Origin: Trachythela sp. YZ-2020
Lineage: Eukaryota > Cnidaria > Anthozoa > Malacalcyonacea > Clavulariidae
Length of the DNA stretch: 64,000 nucleotides
Direction: 5' to 3'
NCBI GenBank assembly: GCA_016169945.1
Contig: JADLSH010000318.1
Span: 558,001 to 622,000, forward strand
Numbering within the stretch: position 1 is the stretch's first letter; every line of letters begins with the position of its first letter. Below the pieces are notes generated by a model. That model saw only the letters and a program-made list of their open reading frames with translations, ran no database searches and had not been told where the DNA came from. This document shows, piece after piece, positions 12,426-25,722 of this stretch. The translations under genes were made by a program, and so were the position numbers.

Positions 12426-13466
12426 ACAGTTCATTGTAGTGAGGTATTGACCACTACCTCACTCTAATCGATCCTGACTTAAATAATTACTAGATTGCTT
12501 ACCCCCATCGACCAATCTAAATAAACAAGTAATTACACATTTCAATTGTTTTATAAACTCTCGTCCCAAATCTATAAAATCATAATTATAACTAGAACTA
12601 CATTATTATAAAACGAGCTAAAAACATCTGTTACTAAATATATCGAAGAACATAAAGTAGTAGCTTTAGATAATATATTAATATTTGCGCGGCATTTTAT
12701 ATACTATATTTAATCTGTAATTACTTAAGCGGTTTTGCTAAATTATAGGCAAAACAACGTCATTTTCAGTCTCGTTTGATGATCTAGTAATCTTTAAAAC
12801 TGGTCATTTGTTTTTCTATCATTTTAGTCAATTTAGTGGTAATTGGAACTTTTTGCCATCTTACTCCATTAGATTACAAAGAAACCCCCAAAAAAAAAAT
12901 GTGTGATTGAACTCTGAGAAATGAACTCTCTTTGTTGCACTCAAGCTCTTGTTGAATATTACTCTTCTTTAGTGATCCTTCAGATCCCATATCTTATTGA
13001 TCTTATTGACTATTGGAAGAAACAGTTACTACTTAAGCGGTTTTGCTAAATTATAGGCAAACAACGTCATTCAAGGTCCTGATTTTATAATCTTGTAAAA
13101 CTAAACATTTGTTTTTCATTTTTTTATCATTTTAATAAAAATTGCTTAATTGAACTTGCTATCTTACTCCAGAAGATATTTTAAAAAGAAGCAACCTTTT
13201 TCCCAAAAAATCTCTCGATTTTCGAACCTACTGGAGTTTTGTTTTTTTTGTATTAGTTGTAAACTGTTCTTGTGTGGTTCTTCCAAAGTGAGTGAGATGA
13301 TTTTATTGATCCAGTGTTACTACAGGAAGAAACCTAAACTAAACATTTATACTGGATAGCTCTATCAGTTCTAAACTGTTCTCCAGGTCCAGTAAGGGTA
13401 ATCTCTTATTGGTCCAGTGTTATTACAGAAGAAAACAAAAACTAGACTAACTATATTTATACTGAA

Positions 13467-13563
13467 CAAATTGAGGGTTGCTTCGCGTGTGCCTAAAAGA
13501 TATAAACAAAATCTCAGAATTTGTTTATATCTTTTAGGCACACGCGAAGCAACCCTCAATTTG
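13467..13563. repeat. Near-perfect 97-bp palindrome, copy 1 only
   Basis: The left arm (13467-13514, starting CAAATTGAGGGTTGCTTCGC) and right arm (13516-13563) are reverse complements over 48 bases with about one mismatched pair and a one-base centre. It sits inside a SINE-tail context and is absent from the matching place in copy 2 (near 22890). Confidence 0.9.
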
Positions 13564-13976
13564 TCCTATATGTCCGTGGCCGACGCTGAATTAAAGTCTA
13601 TATTTATACTGGATAGCTCTATCAATTCTAAACTGTTCTTCCTGAAGGTCTAGTGTGGTCCATCTCTTATTGATCCAGCGTTACAACAGGACGAAACCTA
13701 AACTAAACCAACTTCATTTATTCTGGATAGCTCTATCAGTTCTAAAATATTCTCCTAGAAGTCCAGTAGGGGCAATCCCTACTTGATCCAGTGATTATTA
13801 CATGAGGAAACCTAAACTAAACTAACTTTATTTATACTGGATATCTCTATCAGTTCTAAACTGTTCTACCTAGAGATTAAGTAACGGCCGTCTCTTATTG
13901 GTCCAGTGCATGTTTATACTACAGGAGGAGACCGGAGTACCTGAAGAAAAACCTGCAGTGTTTGGTAGAGTTAGAA

Positions 13977-14200
13977 ACTGGTGGCAGATGCGGTTAGCGC
14001 GCTGTCTCTTACCTCTGAGTTAAGCTGGCAATACAGCAGGTCGAGGGCAGGGATTTACTTAGGTTGGGTAACGTCAGTGCGCTTGATAAACTCATGTAAG
14101 TTGAGATTGGTTGGTTCTTTCCTGTGCTTCGAGGGTTTTTCTCCGGGTACTCCGGTTTTCCTCCCTCGCTAAAAACTAACCCTTAGGCACTAACCACTAA
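13977..14200 (+). mobile_element. Second SINE-like family, plus copy
   Basis: It begins GTGGCAGATGCGGTTAGCGC (A-box-like CGGTTAGCGCG) and passes through ATTTACTTAGGTTGGGTAAC. It ends with TTCTCCGGGTACTCCGGTTT and a CTAACC-rich tail. The twin lies at about 23260-23475. I could not find a clean B box, so tRNA origin is only suggested. Confidence 0.55.
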
Positions 14201-14754
14201 CCACTAACTAACCCTCGGAACCTTTGTCAATTGGGTTGCAAAACCTGTTAAGGCTTTCCGTCCACCTCAGAGTGGTAAACTATTAAACTTAAACTGAAGC
14301 ATTCTTCTCGAGCTCACATGTGACTAAGGCGAAATTAGAATCAATCAACTGCATATTGCAGGAATCGAATCCCATTCACAGAGGTGAAAGACACATGTAC
14401 TAACCACTGTGACACCAAAACCCTCATTATAGTGTAATGGCGTCATTGAGACTATGTCATTAAACGCAAATTGCCCAGCCTCAGCCCTCATACTGGGACA
14501 AAAAATCGTCCCTTTGTCTACCTCAGATCATTTTAAAGATATCCTTTATTCAATTAATTCTCTGACGTACGATCTTGTTTACTCAGGGAACGCAAGAGAA
14601 GAACGAACAATGTAACGGTTGAGCACGCAGCGTGAGCTTAATTAGACACGCGTGATACCACGCTGAGCTGAAGTAAGTAGAAAAATAAGTAAAACAATTA
14701 ACTTTAAATGAATCACTGAAACAGATTTGATTTTTAAAGGTTTATATTTATACT

Positions 14755-14915
14755 CTCTGATTAGAAGAATCAAAGTCTATTTGTGCTGGATATCAGTTCT
14801 AAACTGTTCTCCCTAGAGGTCCAGTAAGGAACATCCTTATTGTCCCAGTGTTACTACAGGAGGAACCTAAACTAAACTAACTTTATTTATACTGTTCTTC
14901 CTAGAGGTCCAATGA
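14755..14915 (-). mobile_element. SINE tail units; only about one unit in copy 1
   Basis: Tail units with CTAAACTGTTCTCCCTAGAG and GTGTTACTACAGGAGGAACC. The equivalent place in copy 2 (24040-24850) carries roughly seven units, so this array has expanded or contracted since the duplication. Confidence 0.7.
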
Positions 14916-15652
14916 AACAATTAACATGAACTATTATTATATTATATAAATATATTACACAAATTTAAGTAAGTCTAAGGTTTCTAAAATAGCCACGAAG
15001 TTATCAAAACTCCAGAGATTATTTTAAGGTGCAGTGATAACCAATTTGTGCAGTGATAAATGAGATTTTGTGCAGTGATACATTTTTTATCACTATATAA
15101 AAATAAGTGTTATATTATAAGCAAAGAAGAGTACTGATACCCACAACCAAGCATTGCATGCTCTTGTACCTAATAATTATTCAATATCCCTGTATGGAAT
15201 ATATAAAATATATTTCTGAAAACACAGACAATCAAGCTTCAGAGACTCAAAAATATGAAAATTTTCTAGGGGAGGACTCGCAGACCCTGGGTGACGACCT
15301 GACCACCTCCTAGTTAGCTCCTTGGTTCCATGTTCCGCTACACTCAAATGCTAAAAAATTGCAAAAGTTACAGTAAAAATTGCCTCGTGTATAACATAGA
15401 AGTATTTAGAAACACGTATTATATAATATTCACAAAACTTCACCCGTGCTGGTACATATCAGCAGTGCATTACTTAGTCTTAGAACCTCTTTCATCCAAG
15501 GAGAAACCTTCATCATCATATTTTGAACGAGCCACTGAACGACCACTTTGATTTGAAGTTGTCATACTTGGATCGTTGTTTTCCGAATTTTTTAAAGCTG
15601 AAAAGTAAAACATTTAATTTCACAAATAATTACAAGGATCGTTGTCTTTGAA

Positions 15653-17880
15653 CGTTTGTTTGCTTGTTTGTTTGTTTGCTTGTTTGTTTGCTTGTTTGTT
15701 TGCTTGTTTGTTTGTTTGCTTGTTTGTTTGTTTGTTTGCTTGTTTGTTTGTTTGCTTGTTTGTTTGTTTGTTTGTTTGTTTGTTTGCTTGTTTGTTTGTT
15801 TGCTTGTTTGTTTGCTTGTTTGTTTGTTTGCTTGTTTGTTTGTTTGTTTGTTTGTTTGTTTGCTTGTTTGTTTGTTTGCTTGTTTGCTTGTTTGTTTGTT
15901 TGTTTGTTTGTTTGTTTGCTTGTTTGTTTGCTTGTTTGTTTGCTTGTTTGCTTGTTTGTTTGTTTGTTTGTTTGTTTGTTTGTTTGCTTGTTTGTTTGCT
16001 TGTTTGTTTGTTTGTTTGCTTGTTTGTTTGTTTGCTTGTTTGTTTGTTTGCTTGTTTGTTTGTTTGTTTGTTTGCTTGTTTGCTTGTTTGTTTGTTTGTT
16101 TGCTTGTTTGTTTGCTTGTTTGTTTGTTTGTTTGTTTGTTTGTTTGTTTGTTTGTTTGTTTGTTTGCTTGTTTGCTTGTTTGTTTGCTTGTTTGTTTGCT
16201 TGTTTGTTTGTTTGTTTGTTTGTTTGTTTGTTTGTTTGTTTGTTTGTTTGTTTGTTTGCTTGTTTGTTTGTTTGTTTGCTTGTTTGTTTGTTTGTTTGTT
16301 TGCTTGTTTGTTTGTTTGTTTGTTTGTTTGCTTGTTTGTTTGTTTGTTTGTTTGCTTGTTTGTTTGTTTGCTTGTTTGCTTGTTTGTTTGTTTGCTTGTT
16401 TGTTTGTTTGTTTGTTTGCTTGTTTGCTTGTTTGCTTGTTTGCTTGTTTGCTTGTTTGTTTGCTTGTTTGCTTGTTTGCTTGTTTGTTTGTTTGTTTGCT
16501 TGTTTGCTTGTTTGTTTGCTTGCTTGCTTGTTTGTTTGTTTGCTTGTTTGTTTGTTTGTTTGCTTGTTTGCTTGTTTGTTTGCTTGTTTGTTTGCTTGTT
16601 TGTTTGTTTGTTTGTTTGCTTGTTTGTTTGCTTGTTTGTTTGTTTGTTTGCTCGTTTGTTTGTTTGCTTGTTTGTTTGTTTGCTTGTTTGTTTGCTTGTT
16701 TGTTTGTTTGTTTGTTTGTTTGTTTGCTTGTTTGTTTGTTTGTTTGTTTGCTTGTTTGTTTGCTTGTTTGTTTGCTTGTTTGTTTGTTTGTTTGTTTGTT
16801 TGTTTGCTTGTTTGTTTGTTTGCTTGTTTGCTTGTTTGTTTGTTTGCTTGTTTGCTTGTTTGTTTGTTTGTTTGTTTGTTTGCTTGTTTGTTTGTTTGCT
16901 TGTTTGTTTGCTTGTTTGTTTGTTTGTTTGCTTGTTTGTTTGTTTGCTTGTTTGTTTGTTTGCTTGTTTGTTTGTTTGCTTGTTTGTTTGTTTGTTTGCT
17001 TGTTTGCTTGTTTGTTTGTTTGTTTGTTTGTTTGTTTGTTTGTTTGTTTGTTTGTTTGCTTGTTTGCTTGTTTGCTTGTTTGTTTGTTTGTTTGCTTGTT
17101 TGTTTGTTTGTTTGTTTGCTTGTTTGTTTGCTTGTTTGTTTGTTTGTTTGTTTGTTTGTTTGTTTGTTTGTTTGTTTGTTTGTTTGCTTGTTTGCTTGTT
17201 TGTTTGCTTGTTTGCTTGTTTGTTTGTTTGTTTGTTTGTTTGTTTGCTTGTTTGTTTGTTTGCTTGTTTGTTTGCTTGTTTGTTTGTTTGTTTGTTTGTT
17301 TGTTTGCTTGTTTGTTTGTTTGTTTGTTTGCTTGTTTGTTTGCTTGTTTGTTTGCTTGTTTGTTTGTTTGTTTGTTTGTTTGCTTGTTTGTTTGTTTGCT
17401 TGTTTGCTTGTTTGTTTGTTTGCTTGTTTGCTTGTTTGTTTGTTTGTTTGTTTGTTTGCTTGTTTGTTTGTTTGCTTGTTTGTTTGCTTGTTTGTTTGTT
17501 TGTTTGCTTGTTTGTTTGTTTGCTTGTTTGTTTGTTTGCTTGTTTGTTTGTTTGCTTGTTTGTTTGTTTGTTTGCTTGTTTGCTTGTTTGTTTGTTTGTT
17601 TGTTTGTTTGTTTGTTTGTTTGTTTGTTTGTTTGCTTGTTTGCTTGTTTGCTTGCTTGTTTGTTTGTTTGTTTGCTTGTTTGTTTGTTTGTTTGTTTGCT
17701 TGTTTGTTTGCTTGTTTGTTTGTTTGTTTGTTTGTTTGTTTGTTTGTTTGTTTGTTTGTTTGCTTGTTTGCTTGTTTGTTTGCTTGTTTGCTTGTTTGTT
17801 TGTTTGTTTGTTTGTTTGTTTGTTTGTTTGTTTGTTTGTTTGTTTGTTTGTTTGTTTGTTTGTTTGTTTGTTTGTTTGTT
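15653..17880 (+). repeat. 2.2 kb TTTG/CTTG tetranucleotide array
   Basis: Pure (TTTG)n with scattered CTTG units, one CTCG unit near 16651 and a few CTTGCTTG doublets. No stop codon can arise in any plus frame of these units, so all three frames stay open for over 740 codons as Cys-Leu-Phe-Val repeats; these are not proteins. The order of TTTG and CTTG units near 16720-16860 recurs roughly 0.55-0.6 kb later, showing that blocks within the array were themselves duplicated. Confidence 0.97.
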
Positions 17881-20800
17881 GGATCGAGTTATGATCCAGT
17901 TATATCGATTTATTTGTTTGCTTTTAGTCTTTGTTTTTACGTTCGCCTGTTTGTTGTTCTGTTGTTAGTTTTCTGTCGTTTACTTCCACATTATTTGTAA
18001 ATCATCGTTTGTTTTTTTGTGCTGGTCTTTCTTCATCTATTTTTCTTCCTTAGTGTCTGTATTTCTTTTCATTTGTTCACAACTTCATGCATTGGCATAG
18101 GAACGGGGGAGGGGGACGAGAGACATTCTTCAAAGTAAATATTAAGCAAAGTAAATATTCTTCATAGTGTCCTTTTCTCCAACTAAAACAATGGGAAAAG
18201 TCCTTTTTGTAATGGAAGAGGTGCCCTTATGACGAAGTACCCCTTCAACTTCATGTGTCTGTTACAATATAAGTTTTACCTTCCAAATTTTGTAGCATAT
18301 TCTGATATTTTTGTATGACCATAATTGACTTTACATAACCACAACATGCACCAATACCTATACAACATTTAAATTCTATTACAGTTACTCCAACTTGCTA
18401 AAATAATGTCGTCAACATGGCCCACGTTTCACTTCACCGATATTATCATTCACATTAATTTCTTTGTTGCCTTCTGGACATATTTAGTAAGAAAAATATC
18501 GCTAAAATATAGAACGAAATTCATGCTCACAATTTCTCTGCGAATATGACTTTTTACCTAGCAGCAAAATTGCCTCGTGTATAACATGGCGTTAAGACTG
18601 TAGTGCGTTTTTCAGCGACCTTGAGCTAGGCTTCCAATGAATGATTGATTCAATTTTTCTTATTAAATATTCCTCAAAAACAGTTTAGCGATCATAACAA
18701 AATTTATCGGACCAACCGCGGTTTTATAAATGAGTTTTAAAACTGACTAAAATCAATTTCAACCTTTTTATATTAGATGAACATTCGTTGCGGGAAATCG
18801 CTTTCGTATAGTCGTCATGAAAATTAAATTTTTATTCTGTTTTTAAATGCAGAACCAACCGTTTGAAGTTTACGTTAGCGTGAATGTAGTACCACAAATG
18901 ACGTGTATTTCAAGACCACTACCTACATGACTAAGAACCAATTGTTTTGAAATTCAGGCGAGAATCTACCACAAAGGATTTGCATTCCATTTTCAGGCCT
19001 GTTTTCTACTCAGCCTTTCCGCCAAAAGGCGAAGTACGATTTATATAATCCATGACGAACAATGTAAAATACTTTATAAAAATGCCTAGTTGACTAAGTG
19101 TACCACTTGTATTTTTGGAGATTTAGAGTATAGCTATATACATATATGTTTTGACGCAAACTTAACATTTCAGTCTCTTCTGGCGCGCGGTGTCATTGAC
19201 GTTATATCGCAGTGTCATTCACGAGCAAGACAGCATGAAACAGCTAAATTTAATGATATATTTTACCAAACACTATGCGATTGATCTCACAGTGAAAACA
19301 CCGGTCACACAGTTAAATCATTTTATCCTTATTGAAATATACGATGTTAGGGCCAAACTAATCAGCGAAACCCATCAGCTCTTTTAACTTGTTAAATCGA
19401 GTTAACCCACGCACCAATCAGAACGCGCGCAAGTGCGTCTGTACGGGCGGCTGTTTTTGCAAGTATACGACTAAATTGAGCGCAGATGCAATTTTAAAGA
19501 CTGTTTTTTACAAGATGAATATATACTCTAACTTGGGGACACTAATAATTACAATTTTATTTGCAATCGTCAGAAAATTTTAATCAGAATATAAACCTCA
19601 ATTAGAATGTTAATAAACGACTGAGAACATTGTTTTTATCCCGTTTTGAGAACAACTGGGCAATGTTCGAGGTTTTTGCGTTTGAGTCTTTTGTTTTTAT
19701 TGTATTTGCGCAAAATATATTGCAATGGTGTGGATATCTCCATGCGGACAGGTATTTCAAACGTATATTGGTCCAGTATATATAGGTGCAGCGGTATTCT
19801 GCAATGAGCTGTCGTACGTTTGTGTCTGAACGACCTGAAAACGGATTAAAAACACTTCGAGTTTTTAAGCAAAGCCCTTCGTCAGGAAGTCAATAGACGA
19901 CGCCACTCCTTAACAAGGACCTTTTTCTCAAAATGTCGAAGTGTAGTTTTCAGGTAGTCAGACAATGCCTTGCACTTGTAGATGAATCTTTTTAGATCTA
20001 TTATAATTGAAGAAAGATTAATCTGCATGCAATGAAATAGTCTCTAGTATAAAATTCTTAAATTCGAACTTTAAGAAATTGAAGAAATTATTTTCACCGA
20101 AATTTTTTAATGCAATTCATAAACTAATCCGCCAGTAAAATTCTTCAAAAAGGCGCGCGTTGTTTTGATTGCATTTCACACCCTGCGTTTTAAACTGCAT
20201 TTAAAGCAAGCATGATATTGATAGCGCCAAATGGCTAAGTGTATTTTTCATTTGGTTAAGTAAGCTAAATGCGCTTTCTAATCATACAAAAACTGATTAT
20301 ATCCCAAGCATAACAAGTCTAATAAGATGAGTCGCGCATTTGGGCGAGATTATAAAAGTCATAACAAATGTGTAGATCTGTGGGAAGATAAAATAATATT
20401 CCCGAAGGCATTTTAATTTTTAGAATCTGAAGATAAGGATCCGAAATATTGCGAAATGTGAGGTAGTGATAAGTGATCTCTGGCCTTGAGGGAATGAAAA
20501 ATGTTTTATTCTTACGCAAAATACGTTCTAGGTTGTTCAGATGTACGAAGGCGTGAGGTTTGAGGAATTAACTTAAGAAAATATTTCAGTTTTTTTATTC
20601 CAAATTAAAAATTAATTGGAACATCATTATTCATAACATCATATTAAATAATAGTCAGTATATAATAATAATATAGTTATAGGATGTAGGAGTTAAAAGC
20701 GCGGGATTGCTGCATCATTTATGATGAGGGTTGACTTAAATATTTGGGTGGAGGGTGTCGATGACGGTAGTTAATGTTTGTACGTTTTACCTGCATTCTA

Positions 20801-22074
20801 TAATAGTGTAATATACAGTTTCTTTTACAAGCTAGTGCAAAGATTAGCCCTGTACTGTACCTCTGCAGGGAAGAAAAGTCAGTTAGAGTAGTATGAATGA
20901 ACTCAGTTTAGTTTATATGAGTTTAATACATCTCTATGTATAGAGGAACTCGTGCAAGTTGCTATGGAAATGCAGAGTATAACAGCTTAGAGTATAGAGG
21001 ATCGACTAGATCGTACATCAGTTTATATAACTTTACTTGAAATGCTCATCGACTAAATCACTACACTGTTACCCAGTGTATTACGGTATTACCTATATAG
21101 GTTTTTGTGTTGAAAGGATGGCTATATGTCTTAAATTGTTTATACACTAGAAAGAACAAGACCTCGCCTCGCCCATAATTCCAAGGGCTCGACCAAGCAG
21201 CGTTATGCCTAATAACATATGTATAATATTTACCGCGGCGGCAAAACTGCTCAACTATTTGTCTCTAAGTCATAGCAATGGTACAGAACTATAAAGTAAT
21301 CGCCAGGAGCCCTTTCTGAACAACTTTTTATACAAAACGTTAACTAATAACTACAAAAACATCTGTTCGGACTTTTTAACACCTCCTACACCTAAACAGT
21401 ACTGTAAATGTAATATATTCAACTTCAAAGTCAAATTTCCACGAAAGTAGCTCAAACGGTACAAATGATAAAACTAAATACTTAAAGTAGTTCCCTTTTG
21501 TTAGGTAGCTTAACTTTCAGGCGTTTTTCGTTTGTGTAATTATTTATAATTTGTCGTTTTTTGGGTCATTAATGAATTCCAATGTCCCCATTAAGTATTA
21601 ATTAGTCAGGCGGGCTTGACATATGTTTTGCCGTTGAATGGATTAAACAATCAGTGAAGATTTCTTAAGATATTGTTCTTGCTTAACCAAAATGGAGATA
21701 TGAGATGTAGATTAATTTCTTAGACTACTTTTATTTTATCAATATATTAATATATTCATGGCATAGTTTTTATTTTAAAGTAAAGCCTGAACTTGTGTTA
21801 GAATTGAGTTCGTGAGTTATTTGGCTGTGTACAAAGTTAAACCCAAAAAGTTTAGCTTTGGGTTAGTTGGGGATTACCGGAGTACCCAGAGAAAACCCTC
21901 AAACACAGGAGAGAACCAATTACCTGCATTTTCAATTTACATGAGTTTATCAAGCACAGGAAAGTTACTCAACCTAAGTAAATCCTGCCCTCGGCTTAAC
22001 TCAGAGGTAAGGGTCGCGCACTAACCGCATCTGACACCCGTGTTTCCCCAAGCATCTGACACCCGTGTTTCTGG

Positions 22075-23700
22075 AACTGCGTAATGTTCTCTAGAGAGAT
22101 CCAGTAAGGAGCACCCCTTATAAACAGTATCCAATATAAACAAGGTTAGTTTAGTTTAGGTTTCCTCCTGTAGTAACACTGGAACAATAAGAGATGACTC
22201 TTACTGAACCTCTAGGGAGAACAGTTTAGAACTGATAGAGCTATCCAGTATAAATAAAGTCATAGTTCATAGTAGTGAGGTATTGACCACTACCTCACTC
22301 TAATCGATCCTGACTTAAATAATTGCTAGATTGCTTACCCCCATCGACCAATCTAAATAAACAAGTAATTACACATTTCAATTGTTTTATAAACTCTCGT
22401 CCCAAATCTATAAAATCATAATTATAACTAGAACTACATTATTATAAAACGAGCTAAAAACATCTGTTACTAAATATATGGAAGAACATAAAGTAGTAGC
22501 TTTAGATAATATATTAATATTTGCGCGGCATTTTATATACTATATTTAATCTGTAATTACTTAAGCGGTTTTGCTAAATTATATAGGCAAAACAACGTCC
22601 GTCAAGGTTTCGTTTGATCTTAGTAATCTTGTAAAACTGGTCATTTGTTTTTCATCATTTTAATCAAAACTGTTTAATTGGAACTTTGCTATCTTACTCC
22701 AGAAGATTATTTACAAAAGAAGCAACCTTTTCCCAAAAAATGTGTCTCGATTGAACTCTGAGAAATACTGGAGTTTTTGTTGCATAGCTCTATTAGTTGT
22801 AAACTGTTCTTCCTAGTGATCCAGTGAGGGCCATATCTTATTGATCCAGTGTTACTACAGGAAGAAACCTAAACTAAACATTTATACTGGATAGCTCTAT
22901 CAATTCTAAACTGTTCTTCCTGAAGGTCTAGTGTGGTCCATCTCTTATTGATCCAGCGTTACAACAGGACGAAACCTAAACTAAACCAACTTCATTTATT
23001 CTGGATAGCTCTATCAGTTCTAAAATATTCTCCTAGAAGTCCAGTAGGGGCAATCCCTACTTGATCCAGTGATTATTACATGAGGAAACCTAAACTAAAC
23101 TAACTTTATTTATACTGGATATCTCTATCAGTTCTAAACTGTTCTACCTAGAGATTAAGTAACGGCCGTCTCTTATTGGTCCAGTGCATGTTTATACTAC
23201 AGGAGGAGACCGGAGTACCTGAAGAAAAACCTGCAGTGTTTGGTAGAGTTAGAAACTGGTGCAGATGCGCGCTGTCTCTTACCTCTGAGTTAAGCTGGCA
23301 ATACAGCAGGTCGAGGGCAGGGATTTACTTAGGTTGGGTAACGTCAGTGCGCTTGATAAACTCATGTAAGTTGAGATTGGTTGGTTCTTTCCTGTGCTTC
23401 GAGGGTTTTTCTCCGGGTAGTCCGGTTTTCCTCCCTCGCTAAAAACTAACCCTTAGGCACTAACACTAACTAACCCTCGGAACCTTTGTCAATTGGGTTG
23501 CAAAACCTGTTAAGGCTTTCCGTCCACCTCAGAGTGGTAAACTATTACACTTAAACTGAAGCATTCTTCTCGAGCTCACATGTGACTAAGGCGAAATTAG
23601 AATCAATCAACTGCATATTGCAGGAATCGAACCCCATTCACAGAGGTGAAAGACACGTGCACTAACCACTGTGACCCAACACCCTCATTATAGTGTAATG
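22075..23700. mobile_element. SINE-rich segment of copy 2
   Basis: Counterpart of 12239-14425. Tail units lie at 22075-22262 (plus) and 22850-23215 (minus), a second-family SINE at 23260-23475 (plus), and a tRNA-like head at about 23600-23690 (minus) with GGAATCGAACCCC, the reverse complement of a B box. It lacks the palindrome and one tail unit found in copy 1. Confidence 0.65.
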
Positions 23701-24039
23701 GCGTCATTGAGACTATGTCATTAAACGCAAATTGCCCAGCCTCAGCCCTCGTACTGGGACAAAAAATCGTCCCTTTGTCTACCTCAGATCATTTTAAAGA
23801 TATCCTTTATTCAATTAATTCCCTGACGTACGATCTTGTTTACTCAGGGAACGCAAGAGAAGAACGAACAATGTAACGGTTGAGCACGCAGCGTGAGCTT
23901 AATTAGACACGCGTGATACCACGCTGAGCTGAAGTAAGTAGAAAAATAAGTAAAACAATTAACTTTAAATGAATCACTGAAACAGATTTGATTTTTAAAG
24001 GTTTATATTTATACTCTCTGATTAGAACTGAATCAAAGT

Positions 24040-24860
24040 CTATTTGTGCTGGATATCAGTTCTAAACTGTTCTCCCTAAAGGTTCAGTAAGGAACATCCT
24101 TATTGTTCCAGTGTTACTACAGGAGGAAACCTAAACTAAACTAACTTTATTTATACTGGATAGCTCTATCAGTTCTAAACTGTTCTCCCTAGAAGTCCAG
24201 TAAGGAACATCCTTATTGTTCCAGTGTTACTACAGGAAGAAACCTAAACTAAACTAACTTTATTTATACTGGATAGCTCTATCAGTTCTAAACTGTTCTC
24301 CCTAAAGGTTCAGTAAGGAACATCCTTATTGATCCAGTGTTACTACAGGAGGAACCTAAACTAAACTAACTTTATTTATACTGGACAACTCTATCAGTTC
24401 TAAACTGTTCTCCCTAGAGGTCCAGTAAGGGTCATCCCTTATTGATCCAGTGTTACCTAAATTAAACTAACTTTATTTATACTTGATAGTTCTATCAGCT
24501 TAAACTGTTCTCCCTATAGAGCCCCGTAGAGGTCCAGTATGAGTCATCCTTTGTTCCAGTGTTACTACAGGTGGAAACCTAAACTAACGTTTTTCACTGG
24601 ATAGCTATATCAGTTCTAAACTGTTCTTCCTAGAGGTCCAGTAAGAGCTGTGCCTTATTGGTTCAGAGTTACTACAGGAGGAAACCTAAACTAAACTAAC
24701 TCTATTTATACTGGATAGCTCTATATCAGTTCTAAACTGCATGTTCTTCCTAGAGGTCCAGTAAGAGCTGTGCCTTATTGGTTCAGCGTTACTACAGGAG
24801 GAAACCTAAACTAAACTAACTTTATTTATACTGTTCTTCCTAGAGGTCCAATGAAACAAT
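24040..24860 (-). repeat. Expanded array of SINE tail units (about seven)
   Basis: Units of about 105-130 bp each run from TTTATTTATACTGGATAGCT through TCTAAACTGTTCTCCCTAGA to GTTACTACAGGAGGAAACCT. The match in copy 1 has about one. It behaves as a minisatellite made from a SINE tail. Confidence 0.8.
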
Positions 24861-25317
24861 TAACATGAACTATACTCTGATAGAGGAATTACGTTTTCTT
24901 TACACTCGTATATAGAATATTTACAAAAGAGAAATTGTATTATATTATATAAATATATTACACAAATTTAAGTAAGTCTAAGGTTTCTAAAATAGCCACG
25001 AAGTTATCAAAACTCCAGAGATTATTTTAAGGTGCAGTGATAACCAATTTGTGCAGTGATAAATGAGATTTTGTGCAGTAATACATTTTCTCTTCAAGCA
25101 AAGAAGAGTACAGATACTGATACCCACAACCAAGCATTGCATGCTCTTGTACCTAATAATTATTCAATATCCCTGTATGGAATATATAAAAAATATTTCT
25201 GAAAACACAGAAAATCAAGCTTCAGAGACTCAAAAATATGAACATTTTCTAGAGGAGGACTCGCAGACCCTGGGTGACGACCTGACCACCTCCTAGTTAG
25301 CTCCTTGGTTCCATGTT

Positions 25318-25372
25318 GTTTAACATGCCGTGTTGTTTAACATGCCGTGTTGTTTAACATGCCGCTACACTC
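25318..25372. repeat. Three tandem copies of a 19-bp unit, copy 2 only
   Basis: TGTTGTTTAACATGCCG recurs three times. Each unit contains the self-complementary-like GTTTAAC core. It is absent from copy 1 near 15330. Confidence 0.7.
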
Positions 25373-25502
25373 AATGAATGTTATCCCATTTTTGCTCTTT
25401 GTGCAGTGATAAAATTTCCTTAAAATAATCCCTGCAAAACTGAAATGACAAAATATAATGTTTATGGGGGTAGTGTATATATGATAGTGTTTTACAATGA
25501 TT

Positions 25503-25722
25503 TAAGGCCATCGTTACACGAGGCAACTTTTGTTTTTGATATTTTTAATTCTCATTCATGCTTTTATAGTTTATGATATGTTACGTGAGGTAACGATCGA
25601 AGCAGTAAAATTCGGGGCGAGATCTCGATTTTACTGTGAATATGTTTTACATAACATGACTCAAAAAATACAGAAACAGCGTTTTATAAGTTGCAGTAAA
25701 AATTGCCTCGTGTATAACATAG
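25503..25722. mobile_element. MITE family 3, complete copy
   Basis: The left end GGCCATCGTTACACGAGGCA faces the right end AAAATTGCCTCGTGTATAAC. Copy 1 keeps only the right part (about 15360-15400), so copy 1 has lost the left side and adjacent DNA. Confidence 0.65.

Larger units (their letters stand above)
13300..14425 (-). mobile_element. SINE array: head, body and several tail units
   Basis: Read on the minus strand from 14425, a tRNA-like head is visible with an A-box-like TGGTTAGTACATG and B-box GGGATTCGATTCC. A second SINE (13977-14200, plus) is embedded in the array. Then come five or so tail units of about 110-130 bp (TTTATACTGGATAGCTCTAT ... AGTGTTACTACAGGA ... AACCTAAACTAAACTAAC). 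Tail multiplication is the main source of length variation between the two duplicated copies. Confidence 0.7.
8606..18413. repeat. Tandem direct duplication, copy 1
   Basis: Sequence from AACATGGCCCACGTTTCACT onward recurs almost base for base from 18414, with an offset that drifts from 9808 to about 9819 through small indels. Private to copy 1 are the palindrome at 13467-13563, a second copy of a roughly 310 bp segment near 12722-13030, and the TTTG/CTTG array plus its flank (about 15638-18125). No gene was recognised inside it. It could be a real recent duplication or two haplotypes placed side by side by the assembler. Confidence 0.9.

Noticed and set aside
15642..18000. Three overlapping open frames of 750-778 residues (Cys-Leu-Phe repeats)
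   Set aside because: TTTG/CTTG units cannot form a stop in any plus frame; simple-sequence artefact.
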